DNA from: Acinetobacter albensis
Lineage (GTDB): Bacteria > Pseudomonadota > Gammaproteobacteria > Pseudomonadales > Moraxellaceae
Length of the DNA: 64,000 bases
NCBI RefSeq assembly: GCF_900095025.1
Contig: NZ_FMBK01000008.1
Span: 62,001-126,000, forward strand
Direction: 5' to 3'
Both the position numbers and the translations under genes were made by a program. Shown piece by piece: positions 48,313-58,100 of this stretch (positions are counted from its first letter, which is position 1; the number at the start of each line of letters is the position of its first letter). The notes under the pieces were generated by a model. That model searched no databases, was not told where the DNA came from, and saw only the letters and a program-made list of their open reading frames with translations.

Positions 48313-49500
48313 ATGATTATGAATGCCCAATCCCCATTTTTAAATGCTAGTCCAATCCAAATAGCGCAACACTTGGCACAACAGTTTGCACAGACAGCAG
48401 CTGAACGTGACAAAATAGGCGGGAACCCAAAACATGAGCGTGATTTAATTCGTCAAAGTGGTTTATTGGGACTGTCTATTCCAGCGCAATATGGCGGAGG
48501 CGATGCCGATTGGAAAACCATTTTTCAAACCATTCAAACGCTTGCACAAGTGGACAGTTCATTGGCACATGTCTACGGATTTCACCATTTGTTGATTGCC
48601 ACAGTGCAGTTGTTTGCTCAACCGGCTCAGTATGCAAAATGGTTTAAGCAAACCGCGCAAGAGAATCTGTTTTGGGGAAATACTTTAAATCCCTTGGATA
48701 AACGAACCACAGCAACAAAAATATCAGACACAGATTATATTTTTCATGGAGATAAAAGCTTTTGTTCAGGTTCAATTGATTCAGATATGTTGTTATGTTC
48801 TGGCTATAACGAGGCAGGGAAATTGTTGATTGGCGTGATTCCCACTCAACGTGAAGGGGTCAGTTTTTTAGGTGACTGGAACAATATGGGACAACGCCAA
48901 ACAGACAGTGGCACCAGCCATTTTGAGCAGGTTAAAATCCACCAAAATGAATTATTAGTCGATCCAGGGCCTTTAAGTACGCCTTATTCCAGTTTACGTC
49001 CATTGCTTGCGCAGCTGATTTTTGTACATCTCTTTTTAGGCGTAGCAGAAGGTGCATTTGAAATGGCAAAACAAACGATACAAAGCCAAAAAGCATGGTC
49101 AAAATCTTTAACTGAACATGCAGTACACGACCCATTTACCCAAAAGCATTTTGCTGAATTTTATGTACAACTGGAAAGTGTCCGTTTATTGGCCAATAAA
49201 GCAGTCGATATTTTACAAGCCGCTTGGGAGATAGGTGAAAACCTGACGACAGAGCAACGCGGTGAAGTCAGTATTGCAATTGCCACAGCAAAAATCGCGG
49301 CTACCCAGACTTCGTTGTTTGTGACCCAAAATGTTTTTCAGGTGATGGGTGCACGCGCTACGACGGCTCAACTAAATTTAGATCGTTTTTGGCGTAATGT
49401 ACGAACCCAAACGCTACATGATCCGATTGACTATAAATATCAGGAAGTCGGGGAGTGGGTGCTGACTGGAAAAGTACCTGATCCCAGTTTTTATTCCTGA
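48313..49500 (+). CDS. Acyl-CoA dehydrogenase-fold flavoprotein, DszC/SfnB-like
   Basis: A 395-residue protein of the acyl-CoA dehydrogenase superfamily in the branch containing dibenzothiophene monooxygenase DszC and the sulfur-acquisition oxidoreductase SfnB. Visible are LGLSIPAQYGGGDADW, QVDSSLAHVYGFHHL, the FMN-domain segment FCSGSIDSDMLLCSGY, and MGARATTAQLNLDRFWRNVRTQTLHDPIDYK at the C-terminal end. The catalytic Glu of true dehydrogenases is not evident, which fits a flavin-dependent monooxygenase. The msuE-sfnG pair lies 1.5 kb downstream in opposite orientation, so a role in organosulfur use is plausible. No clear ribosome-binding site is seen. Confidence 0.72.
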   Translation: MIMNAQSPFLNASPIQIAQHLAQQFAQTAAERDKIGGNPKHERDLIRQSGLLGLSIPAQYGGGDADWKTIFQTIQTLAQVDSSLAHVYGFHHLLIATVQLFAQPAQYAKWFKQTAQENLFWGNTLNPLDKRTTATKISDTDYIFHGDKSFCSGSIDSDMLLCSGYNEAGKLLIGVIPTQREGVSFLGDWNNMGQRQTDSGTSHFEQVKIHQNELLVDPGPLSTPYSSLRPLLAQLIFVHLFLGVAEGAFEMAKQTIQSQKAWSKSLTEHAVHDPFTQKHFAEFYVQLESVRLLANKAVDILQAAWEIGENLTTEQRGEVSIAIATAKIAATQTSLFVTQNVFQVMGARATTAQLNLDRFWRNVRTQTLHDPIDYKYQEVGEWVLTGKVPDPSFYS

Positions 49501-49531
49501 TTTTAATGTAGAGCATACATACAATAATAAA

Positions 49532-49555
49532 AAACCGATCCCTCAGGATCGGTTT
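49532..49555. terminator. Bidirectional terminator
   Basis: AAACCGATCC and GGATCGGTTT make a 10-bp stem around CTCA. The better T tract is on the minus strand, serving the membrane-protein gene that ends at 49580. Confidence 0.88.
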
Positions 49556-49579
49556 ACTTTTAAACATTTTTAAATAAGC

Positions 49580-50581
49580 TTATTTAATCAAGGTGCGATG
49601 ACGTGAAATGTGAGTTACACCAAATTTACCAGCGAACACCGTCACCATTAAACCGATAAATAAACCAATAAATGACCAAAGTGCAGCTTTCGCGGCTGCA
49701 TTGGAAGCAGCGGCAGCTTTCGCTTTTGCTTCTTCTTTCATTTGAATATATTGAATTTTTGCTTTTTGAACATTGGTCTCTAAACTATTAAAAAATTCTT
49801 GTTGCTGAATAAAGTAATTATTGACCGCCTGATCTGCTTCTTGAGGCGTTAAAGATGTATTTTTGGCTAAAGCTTGGCTGACTTCATTTTTATCAATTGA
49901 ATCAGTCACTTTTTGAGCACGATTTTTCAAAGTATCCGAAAGTTTTTGAATAATTTGATCACTATTATTGGGATTTAAAACCAAATCTTTTGCCGCACTT
50001 TTAATTTGATCTTTAGCCCATTCGCCTTGCGCTTTTAAATAATCGGGTTGTAATTCGTTAATTCCTGTTTTTTGTAATGCTTCACTGAGTTTTACATCAC
50101 CATTTTTTAATTCAGGTAAAGGAACTAACTCTTCAAAGGCTTGAGTACTTAAACTCGCTAAATTTACACCACCTTTGCCAATACCAGTTGCAACACTACC
50201 TGCTGCTGAAGTCACTGAACTCAATGCACTTCCCGTTAACCGGGCAGCATTATTGATGGTCATTGCTCCAAACCAAATACCGACCAGTAATGCTAAGGCC
50301 CAGACTAAGAAGCCATGTATATATCCATCAGTGCCAGCCAATCGACCTGCAATAAATCCACCAATACCTAAACTTACCAATAAGGAAAGAAGAGTCCAAA
50401 TGGTGACTGCCGTGCCTGAACCATTGCTAATATCAGTTGCAGATTCAGGATCTAAAAGAGCGAAGCCTAAAGCGACACCCAGTAAAGAGAGCAACATTGA
50501 AATGGCTAATACCGCAATAACACCAGCGAAAATGCTGCGCCATGAAATTTGATTTCGAATAACAATTTTTTCTTCATACAT
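49580..50581 (-). CDS. Multi-pass membrane protein with long alanine-rich helical domain, unrecognised
   Basis: I do not recognise a named family. The 333 residues show three N-terminal hydrophobic segments (about 15-40, 57-80 and 88-110), with a Gly-rich GIGGFIAGRLAG stretch. A 170-residue helical, charged region that includes DIQ/KNRAQ repeats and an Ala/Lys-rich run follows, then a final hydrophobic segment near residue 300. It looks like an inner-membrane protein with a soluble helical domain. It is monocistronic: the 5' side has a 400-base AT-rich gap and the 3' side a terminator. Confidence 0.75.
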   Translation of the reverse strand: MYEEKIVIRNQISWRSIFAGVIAVLAISMLLSLLGVALGFALLDPESATDISNGSGTAVTIWTLLSLLVSLGIGGFIAGRLAGTDGYIHGFLVWALALLVGIWFGAMTINNAARLTGSALSSVTSAAGSVATGIGKGGVNLASLSTQAFEELVPLPELKNGDVKLSEALQKTGINELQPDYLKAQGEWAKDQIKSAAKDLVLNPNNSDQIIQKLSDTLKNRAQKVTDSIDKNEVSQALAKNTSLTPQEADQAVNNYFIQQQEFFNSLETNVQKAKIQYIQMKEEAKAKAAAASNAAAKAALWSFIGLFIGLMVTVFAGKFGVTHISRHRTLIK

Positions 50582-50975
50582 ATTTTTTCTACCTTATTAG
50601 AGTTATTTATGAAATTTAAAATAATAGTTGTTTCTAAATAGTATGGATAAATAACAACCATTTATGTATTCAATTTGTTTTTTTATTTTATTTTTGAATA
50701 AGAAATTAAAGGATAAATAAAATAATAAAGCGGTGAGAGCTCATAACCTAATAGTGGGACTTTCTAGATAAATATTTGATTGAAAATTTTATATATACCT
50801 AGAAGCTGCTCGTTTTTTATTTCAGCATGTTTAGATAGCTGTTACCGCTTGTGCTTTGATTATTTTAAATGATAGAACACCTACTTAAACTCTAAATAAA
50901 AATTCCCCCCAAGCCGAGCCTTAGGGGGGTAGAGTTGGAGTTACTTTTATTATTATTTTTATTGGTTGTTGATCA
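50582..50975. other. Intergenic region with sfnG terminator only
   Basis: Some 390 bases contain the terminator at 50895-50926 and presumably the promoter of the membrane-protein gene. No coding frame or other structure is seen. Confidence 0.5.
50895..50926 (-). terminator. Terminator of the msuE-sfnG operon
   Basis: CCCCCCAAG and CTTAGGGGGG pair with one bulged A. On the minus strand the stem is followed by AATTTTTATTT. Confidence 0.85.
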
Positions 50976-52082
50976 TTACGCTGACTTAGCGGCAATAAGA
51001 ACTTGCTGTTGTGCTTCTAGTTGACGCACCAAAGGTAAAACTTTCTGCCCAAAATATTCCACCTCTTCAATGAAATGTAAAAAACCAGAAAGAATTAAAT
51101 CAACACCGATACTCTTTAATTCCACAATCCGTTCAGCTATTTGTTGTGGTGTTCCAATCAAATTGGTTTTAAAGCCATCGTTATATTGAACCAAGTCTTC
51201 AAAAGTTGATTTTGCCCAGTTTCCTTCGCCTTCAATGGAAGATGCACCTGCTTCACGGGTAGCATCGCCAAACGCGTGTACCGCTTGAATGTTCGCTTTA
51301 TCAATAATTTCTTGTAAAACAGCCTGTGCCTCCTGTTCTGTATCGCGAGCAATAATGAATGCATTCACGCCAATTTTGACACTGTGATTGTTGGCTTTGG
51401 CTTTTTCGCGAATATCATCAATTTGTTTTTTGATTTCTTCAGGTGTATTGCCATTGGTAAAGTACCAATCGGACACACGTGATGCCATATCACGCGCGGC
51501 GCGTGAACTGCCGCCTTGGAAAATTTCAATATGTGGTTTTTGCAAAGGTTTGGGCTTTAAAGTGTAATCTTTAAATTGATAGTATTTACCGTCAAAACTA
51601 AACTGATCTTGTGTCCAGACACCTTTTAAAGTGCGAATAAATTCCTCGGAACGAACGTAACGCTGGTCATGCTCTGGCCACTCTTCACCAATTGCATCGA
51701 ACTCACCGCGGAACCAACCACTCACCACATTAACGGCAATACGACCGCCGCTCAGATGATCAATCGTTGCAAGTTGTTTTGCAGCTAAGGCGGGTTTCCA
51801 AGGCCCAGGCAAAATCGCAGCAATCACTTTTAAACGCTCAGTCTTGGCCAGTAATCCATGACTAAAACTCACCGATTCATGTTGATTGTCAGCACCATAG
51901 CCTGCGGTAAAACGAATTTGGGTCAGTGCATAGTCAAAGCCATTTTTTTCAGCAGTTTGTGCTAAACGCACGTTGTATTCATAGCTCCAATCAGTGCGTT
52001 GTTCGATATTACTGACCACCAAACCGCCACTCACATTGGGCACCCAATAGGCAAAAGTGATATTTTTTTCTTGTTCAGACAT
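50976..52082 (-). CDS. sfnG: FMNH2-dependent dimethyl sulfone monooxygenase
   Basis: SfnG is a two-component luciferase-like monooxygenase that converts dimethyl sulfone to methanesulfinate when sulfate is scarce. The 368-residue product follows SfnG closely: FAYWVPNVSGGLVVSNIEQRT, then AYGAD-like GYGADNQHESVSFSHG, DHLSGGRIAVNVVSGWFRGEFDA and EIFQGGSSRAARD. ATG 52082 is chosen because GGGAG lies eight bases upstream; a start at 52097 would cover that site. It is downstream of msuE with 25 bases between, so it receives reduced flavin from its partner. Confidence 0.93.
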   Translation of the reverse strand: MSEQEKNITFAYWVPNVSGGLVVSNIEQRTDWSYEYNVRLAQTAEKNGFDYALTQIRFTAGYGADNQHESVSFSHGLLAKTERLKVIAAILPGPWKPALAAKQLATIDHLSGGRIAVNVVSGWFRGEFDAIGEEWPEHDQRYVRSEEFIRTLKGVWTQDQFSFDGKYYQFKDYTLKPKPLQKPHIEIFQGGSSRAARDMASRVSDWYFTNGNTPEEIKKQIDDIREKAKANNHSVKIGVNAFIIARDTEQEAQAVLQEIIDKANIQAVHAFGDATREAGASSIEGEGNWAKSTFEDLVQYNDGFKTNLIGTPQQIAERIVELKSIGVDLILSGFLHFIEEVEYFGQKVLPLVRQLEAQQQVLIAAKSA

Positions 52083-52107
52083 GATTGAATCTCCCATTTA
52101 AATTGCG

Positions 52108-52842
52108 TTATGCCACATGGGTTTTTGCGATTTTTTTATGATGTAAACGTGATTCTGCGGCATCTAAATTGGGAACTGCCGCAGAAGGCAGGACAGCGGC
52201 CTGTTCAATTTGTTTGTTAATACCCAAGTGCTGATTGGCTTGTTGGGTTTTTTCTTTGACCACTTCAGCTCGTTTGCCTTTAGCAGGTGCCCATTCCAAA
52301 ATAGGGAGTGCACGTGCTACAGCCAAGGTGATACGGTCACGTAATGATTCGCTGTGAATCGTATATTCAGGGGTGAAATCTTGATCGGTGGCATATACGC
52401 CAATTGGTAAAGTTTGTGCTTGGAAAAAACTAAATAAAGGACGTAATTGGTGTTCGAGTACCAAGGCATGACGTTCACTGCCACCAGATGCCGCCAATAA
52501 TACCGGCACATCGACCAAAGCGGTTTGCTCGACAAAATCAAAAAAATGCTTAAAAAGACCCGTAAAAGATGCACGATAAACGGGTGTTCCGACAATGATC
52601 GCATCAGCAGCTTCCACCGCAGCCAAATCATCTTGTACGCGTTGCGGAAGTTGATGGCGATAAATAGCACCACCGAGTAAATGTCCAATTTCACTAAATT
52701 TAATAAAGTGAACTTGAATTGGAATGGCTTCGCCCAATTCGTACACAATTTCTTGCACCAAGGCTTCAGTCTTAGATGGATGATTTAAACCGCCTGATAC
52801 AGCAACAATATTCAGTGGTTTTTGTAAGTTAAAACTAGTCAT
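52108..52842 (-). CDS. msuE: NADH-dependent FMN reductase MsuE-type
   Basis: MsuE supplies FMNH2 to sulfonate/sulfone monooxygenases. The 244-residue product has the flavodoxin-like start VAVSGGLNHPSKT, then GTPVYRASFTGLFKHFFDF and LAASGGSERHAL. ATG 52842 (MTSFNLQKP) has AGG ten bases upstream. After the core of about 190 residues there is a polar, Lys/Glu/Gln-rich tail of about 50 residues unlike typical MsuE. It is first in an operon with sfnG. No regulator is adjacent. Confidence 0.85.
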   Translation of the reverse strand: MTSFNLQKPLNIVAVSGGLNHPSKTEALVQEIVYELGEAIPIQVHFIKFSEIGHLLGGAIYRHQLPQRVQDDLAAVEAADAIIVGTPVYRASFTGLFKHFFDFVEQTALVDVPVLLAASGGSERHALVLEHQLRPLFSFFQAQTLPIGVYATDQDFTPEYTIHSESLRDRITLAVARALPILEWAPAKGKRAEVVKEKTQQANQHLGINKQIEQAAVLPSAAVPNLDAAESRLHHKKIAKTHVA

Positions 52843-53214
52843 ACAGATCGAACCTAAATTGAATCTCGGAATAGTGTTCATTTACCAACAGAGCAGTAGG
52901 AACTGTAAAATAAAGAAAAAAAAAGACGTTATCTGTTTTTAAGATATAGCGCTTTTGGGGAGAACGTTGTTGAGAATTAGAATTTAACATTATGAAAATT
53001 AAAGTTATCTTGAATTTAGATAAGTATTGATGTGATCTGAATAAAATTTATATCTAAATATGATTAGATTTTAAGTTTTTTTGCAAACCATAAAAAAAGA
53101 ATTTTTATTTAAAATAATGCGATATCCAGCAAAAAAAATGATGCCTTGCATATCCTTACTGTGCTTGTGTGGTTAGAATAGCGATTACTGTGCACAAGAT
53201 CTTTCATATCGCTT
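52843..53214. other. Divergent intergenic region between msuE and the response-regulator gene
   Basis: About 370 AT-rich bases. TTATCT and AGATAA form a 6-bp dyad at 53005-53023, and TTACTGTGC is repeated directly at 53156 and 53185. Neither is compelling. No coding frame is seen. Confidence 0.4.
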
Positions 53215-53865
53215 ATGAATATTTTAATCGTTGATGACCATCCGTTGTTTCGTCATGCTTTGATTCAGGCTGTTCGTTACAGTTTGCCTCAAGCTCAAAT
53301 AAATGAAACAGCAGCAGTAAATGAGTTTTATGAACGTTTAGATAATGGCCCAGAACCAGATTTGGTTTTATTGGATCTGAATTTACCGGGCGCTTCAGGA
53401 TTTTCAGCTTTGGTGCATGTTCGTGCACAATATCCTTCTATTCCGATTATTGTGGTTTCGGCACATGAAGAAACCACGATTATTCAACGGGCAATTGCAC
53501 ACGGGGCAATGGGTTATATTCCTAAATCGGCGCATCCAAGTCATATTGGTGAGGCCATTCGGCATGTACTCGAAGGGGAGATTTGGTTACCGCCAAACTT
53601 ACCGACACATACTAATTTTGATCCTCGTGCTGCGGATGAAACGGCATTGGCTGAGCGAATTCAATCGCTCACACCACAACAATTCCGAGTACTCATGATG
53701 GTGGCAGAAGGATTGTTGAATAAACAGATTGCTTATGAACTTGATGTTTCTGAAGCGACCATTAAAGCGCATGTTACCGCGATTTTCCGTAAACTGAATG
53801 TACAAAATCGAACGCAGGCAGTTTTAGCGATTAGTGCTTTAAATATTGAAGATAAGAAAATGTAA
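53215..53865 (+). CDS. crbR: NarL/LuxR-family response regulator, CrbR/ErdR-like
   Basis: The 216-residue protein has a receiver domain (VDDHP at residues 6-10, phosphoacceptor Asp54 in LLDLNLPG, Lys in IPKSAH). A LuxR-type DNA-binding domain follows, with LTPQQFRVLMMVAEGLLNKQIAYELDVSEATIK split over residues 145-185. Single-domain regulators of this type (CrbR in Vibrio, ErdR in Pseudomonas) activate acs and acetate uptake with a transporter-fused kinase. Here acs, actP and such a kinase all lie within 7 kb. Assignment rests on architecture and synteny. Confidence 0.8.
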   Translation: MNILIVDDHPLFRHALIQAVRYSLPQAQINETAAVNEFYERLDNGPEPDLVLLDLNLPGASGFSALVHVRAQYPSIPIIVVSAHEETTIIQRAIAHGAMGYIPKSAHPSHIGEAIRHVLEGEIWLPPNLPTHTNFDPRAADETALAERIQSLTPQQFRVLMMVAEGLLNKQIAYELDVSEATIKAHVTAIFRKLNVQNRTQAVLAISALNIEDKKM

Positions 53866-53888
53866 TTCGTTTGAAGACAGAATGAAAA

Positions 53889-53928
53889 GCATCAAAAAGG
53901 CACTGAATGAACAGTGCCTTTTTGATGC
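53889..53928. terminator. Bidirectional terminator with 17-bp stem
   Basis: GCATCAAAAAGGCACTG and CAGTGCCTTTTTGATGC form a perfect 17-bp stem with a six-base loop between the response-regulator gene and the convergent gene at 53968. Confidence 0.93.
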
Positions 53929-53967
53929 ATTGATGTTTATAAAACGGTGGGTTTTTCATGGTTTAAA

Positions 53968-54735
53968 TTAAGCGACGCAGCTTTGCTTAGGGGTTAAATC
54001 TGTACAAAAAAGTGGGTTGAGGGCACATTGTAATTCATCGATTTGTTCTTGTGACACATAGTCTTTTTCTTTCAAATAATCCGCTACACTGTCATCTCTC
54101 AAACTGAGAAATGCTGCATCATAAACGCCTAAGTCAACAAACAGAGCCATGGTTTCTAAACTGTTAAAACGGTCTAGATAAACATCATTGCCATACATCA
54201 GAAAAATATGATCTTCCTGCGCATGTGCATTTACGTCCAAACGTTTTGCCAACTCTAAAGGTGGTGTTTTAATAAATAATAAATCGGATAACTCGTCAAA
54301 TTGAGTGGTATCTAATAAAGGTTGATCTGTTTTGACTTTACCAAGCCATGCTTTAAAGACCAGAACTGCACCACCTCGCAGCAACATACTCCAAATTTGA
54401 TGGCGAACTTGCTCACTTAAACCATTTGATTCAACATCTAACGCTTGAATGAGTTTATCTTCTTGTTCAGCAAGGCGTTCAAATAATCCTAAACCTTGAG
54501 GCTTATAAGCTGCGGGTTTAAAGACATCAAAATTTAGTTCAGAAAAAACTTGTAGCGCGAGTGGAACAGCACTTTGATATAAAGTATTTAAGGCTTGAAT
54601 ATGAACATCAGTCAACTTACTGTTCTGAAAAAGTTTATCCCATTGAATTTCAGGCAATAACGCATTGCTGCCGTATTGACGGTAAAATTGTTGTGACTGA
54701 TCTAGACCGATAGAATACACGTCAGAAATGTTCAT
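53968..54735 (-). CDS. Uncharacterised cytoplasmic protein between the two-component genes
   Basis: I do not recognise the family. ATG 54735 (MNISDVYSIGLDQ) follows AGGAG at seven bases and gives 255 residues; an upstream ATG at 54780 lacks a ribosome-binding site. The protein is acidic and helical, rich in Leu and Asp, with no signal peptide or TM segment. It contains a LRDDSVADYLKEKDYVSQEQIDEL stretch, split here as two short helices, and two cysteines near the end (NPLFCTDL and QSCVA). Its place between crbR and crbS invites a link to acetate sensing, but there is no direct evidence. Confidence 0.7.
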   Translation of the reverse strand: MNISDVYSIGLDQSQQFYRQYGSNALLPEIQWDKLFQNSKLTDVHIQALNTLYQSAVPLALQVFSELNFDVFKPAAYKPQGLGLFERLAEQEDKLIQALDVESNGLSEQVRHQIWSMLLRGGAVLVFKAWLGKVKTDQPLLDTTQFDELSDLLFIKTPPLELAKRLDVNAHAQEDHIFLMYGNDVYLDRFNSLETMALFVDLGVYDAAFLSLRDDSVADYLKEKDYVSQEQIDELQCALNPLFCTDLTPKQSCVA

Positions 54736-55143
54736 TTTTTGGCTCCTGATTTTATATGATGACCAGTTTCTGAGTCGCATTTTTATGGGCCACTATAAAT
54801 AAAAAAACTGATCGTTTCTTAAGCTTATATATGGAGCAGAGTCAGCTTAAACGGAATACGACTAAAGTTGTAGATAAGCTTTTTGGTTTAAAAAAAATTA
54901 TTAAAAAATATATACTTAAAAATATTGTAACTAAGTATACAGCTGTGCATTTATAATCTGGTGCACTTTGCCATAGAAAATAGACAGTTGAAGTTTTTGG
55001 TCAATTTAATAAGGACTAAAGCGGGATTTTTTGAACAGTTTCGCCTAGAGCAAAAAATAAATTGCCAGTTGGCTTAAGAAAAGGTGTGTTTATGTAAGAA
55101 AACGTTCATTTCATGCAAGCGAAATGAACGTTTTTTAGCGATG
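54736..55143. other. Intergenic region with terminator of the sensor kinase gene
   Basis: About 400 AT-rich bases. The only clear element is the hairpin at 55099-55136. The promoter of the uncharacterised gene must lie at the left end. No coding frame is seen. Confidence 0.5.
55099..55136. terminator. Terminator after the sensor kinase gene
   Basis: AAAACGTTCATTTC and GAAATGAACGTTTT make a 14-bp stem around ATGCAAGC. T residues follow on both strands. Confidence 0.9.
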
Positions 55144-58100
55144 TTATGAGTTATAAATTTTTAATCCTGAGAGCCAAGAACGTAATGAAGCTGGTTTTAA
55201 TGGTTTTTTTAGCAATACAATATTCAGCTCTTTTAAAGACTGTGGAAGCTCTGGATCAGAATCTGCAGTAATTAAGGCCACAGGCACCTGTTCTTGCCGA
55301 TTTTCCAAAATAAAATCCAAACCGATTTTGTGATTATTTAAATGCTGATCGACTAACCAGACCTGAATATTTTCTTGCTGGATTAAAATCAAGGCTTGTT
55401 CAGGTTCAGTGGCTTTAAAGACTTGATATCCCCATTTGGTCAAAAGCGTGCTCATGCCTTCTAAAATGGTTTCATCATTGTCTAAACATAAAATTTTGTA
55501 GGCCTTACTTTTTAAGGGAATGGCTTGTAGTGGTGTCAGGGCGACTTTGGGTGCTGGCACAATCGGCACTTCTATCATGAAGCAAGAACCTTTGCCATAT
55601 TCAGAATACACATGCATTGGATACTCGAGCAGGTGAGTCATGCGTTGCACAATCGCAAGTCCTAAACCTAACCCTTGCTCACCCCACGGTGAGGTATGAC
55701 CACAGCGCTCAAATTCTTGAAACAGTTTAATACGTTGTTCTTCTGCAATGCCGGGACCTGTATCCCAAACACCAATACGAATGGTTTGAGCCTGTTCGGC
55801 AGAACGCAGTACGCCAACAATAACGCGACCTTTTGCAGTATAACGTAAAGCATTGCTGACAAAATTCTGAATAATACGGCGAATCCATTGTGGATCAGTA
55901 TCAATCCAGAATTGGACATCATGAACCCTAAACTGTATTCCACGTTGAGCTGCAATCGATTTAAATTGCAGTTCTAGATCACTGAGTAAGTCATGCAACG
56001 GATAAGGTTGTCGCTTCGGTTGAATGGTGCCTCCTTCTAAACGTGCAATATCCAACAAGGCAGATAACATGCTTTCTGCCCCATGTAAGGCACGATCTAG
56101 TTGTTGCAAGGTTTTGCGATCTTCATCAGATTGTACACTTTGTTCCAAAGCCGTACTGAATAAACGAGCAGCATGCATTGGTTGTAATAGGTCATGACTG
56201 GCAGCGGCAATAAAACGACTTTTTGACATATTGGCACGATCGGCTTGTTCACGCGCCAGTTGTTGTTCAGATAGGGCATTGGCCAATTGTTGAGTTCGAT
56301 CTTGCACCCGACCTTCTAGGAAAGCTTCATTTTCACGGAACGCGGTAATGTCGGCAAAAGTCGTGACGAAACCACCGCCTTGAATGGGATTACCGCGCAT
56401 CTGAATCACACGACCATCTTTACGAATGCGTTCAAACTCATGTGCATTGCCCATCGCCATCCAGTGAATACGTTTGCGAACGTGTTCTTCAACTGAACCT
56501 GGACCACATTCGCCACGTTCCGCGTTATAGCGAATTAAATCGGCAATCGGGCAACCGACATAAACAATATCTTTTGGGTAATCAAACAGTTTGAGGTATT
56601 GATTATTCCAAGCGACCAGACACATATTTTCATCCACCACACTAACCCCTTGGGTCATATGGTCAATCATGGTCATAATCAGATTTTGATTAAAGCGTTG
56701 CCATTGAGAAGCCTGATCTAGGATGTTGGCCACCTGACCGAGTGCCAAACCATTATTGACCATCGCCGTAGTCAGGAGGGTTCGTGCAGAAGCGGCACCG
56801 ATGGTGCCTGCCAGATATTGCTCGGTGAAACGCCACCACATGCCATTGGCACTGCTATTTTCATTTAAGATCACGTTATTTTGAGTGCAAAATTGCTGGA
56901 ATGCTTTTTGTGTTGGCCCCTCGCCAGTAATGCGTTTGGCTAATGCAATCAGATCACCGACTTTTAAACGAGCAACATCATGTTGTAAATAATTTGTATC
57001 ATGCGTCATGCTTTGGGCGGGAAGGGGTTTAGTTTCATAATAAAAGAAACTTTCTGCTTGAATTTGTTCGGCAATACTTGGACGAAAAATACGCGATATC
57101 CAAATATATAACAGGATATTGAGCCCTAGCGCCCAAATTACGCCGTGGGTTAATGCAGCAAAAGATTCAAATCCGAGCAAGGCTTCTGGGCGTAACCAGC
57201 TCACGCCCAAGGGACCTTGCTGAAGAAAATTTTGTGCGAACTGCTGATATTCTGTTGGTAAGCTTCGTAAAACAGTAGGAAATAATAAGGTATAGGCCCA
57301 GACTAAAAAGCCGACAATTAAACCTGCATATACGCCCTGTTTACTTCCGCCACGCCAATATAAGCCACCAATGAGGGCGGGAGAAAATTGGGCCACCGCA
57401 CTAAAGGCGAGCAAGCCAAAAACCGAAAGTTGATCAATATCATTAAAGAAATGAAAGAATAAAAAGCCCAGTAACATCACGGCTAAAATACAAATACGAC
57501 GTGTAAATTTCAGCACCAACGGCAAACGCTTATCATGCCTTGATAGTAAGCCTGTGCGCCATAGAGCTGGCATAATCAGATCATTACTGAGCATAATAGA
57601 TAACGCCACAGAGGATACCAATAGCATGCCTGTAGAAGCTGAGAATCCACCTAAAAAGGCCAGTAGCGTTAACCATTCTTGATCATAACTTAAAGGGAGG
57701 GATAAAACGGCCACATCTGGAATGGCTAAAAAATGCGGTGCGGCATGCAATGCCCAACTGGCAATTGGAATGATTGCGATGGTGGTTAAAATAAGATAAA
57801 TGGCAAACCAACGACGTGCCCCACGGATATGTTTTTCATCACGTAACTCGACTACAGCCACATGAAATTGGCGCGGTAAGCAAATAATAGCGAGTGCAGC
57901 CAGCATGGTTTGTACCCAAAAAGTATCGGGCACACCAAAAAGTTGAACTTCTTTAAACGTATTGGCAACATCACTTGAAATTTGTTTCAAGTTGTCTGGG
58001 GCTTCAAAGACAAAAAATAAAGCCACACAAAGCAGCGCAAATAATTTGACAAAAGACTCAAAAGCCACTGCCAGCATCAGACCGCCATGTTGTTCGGTAT

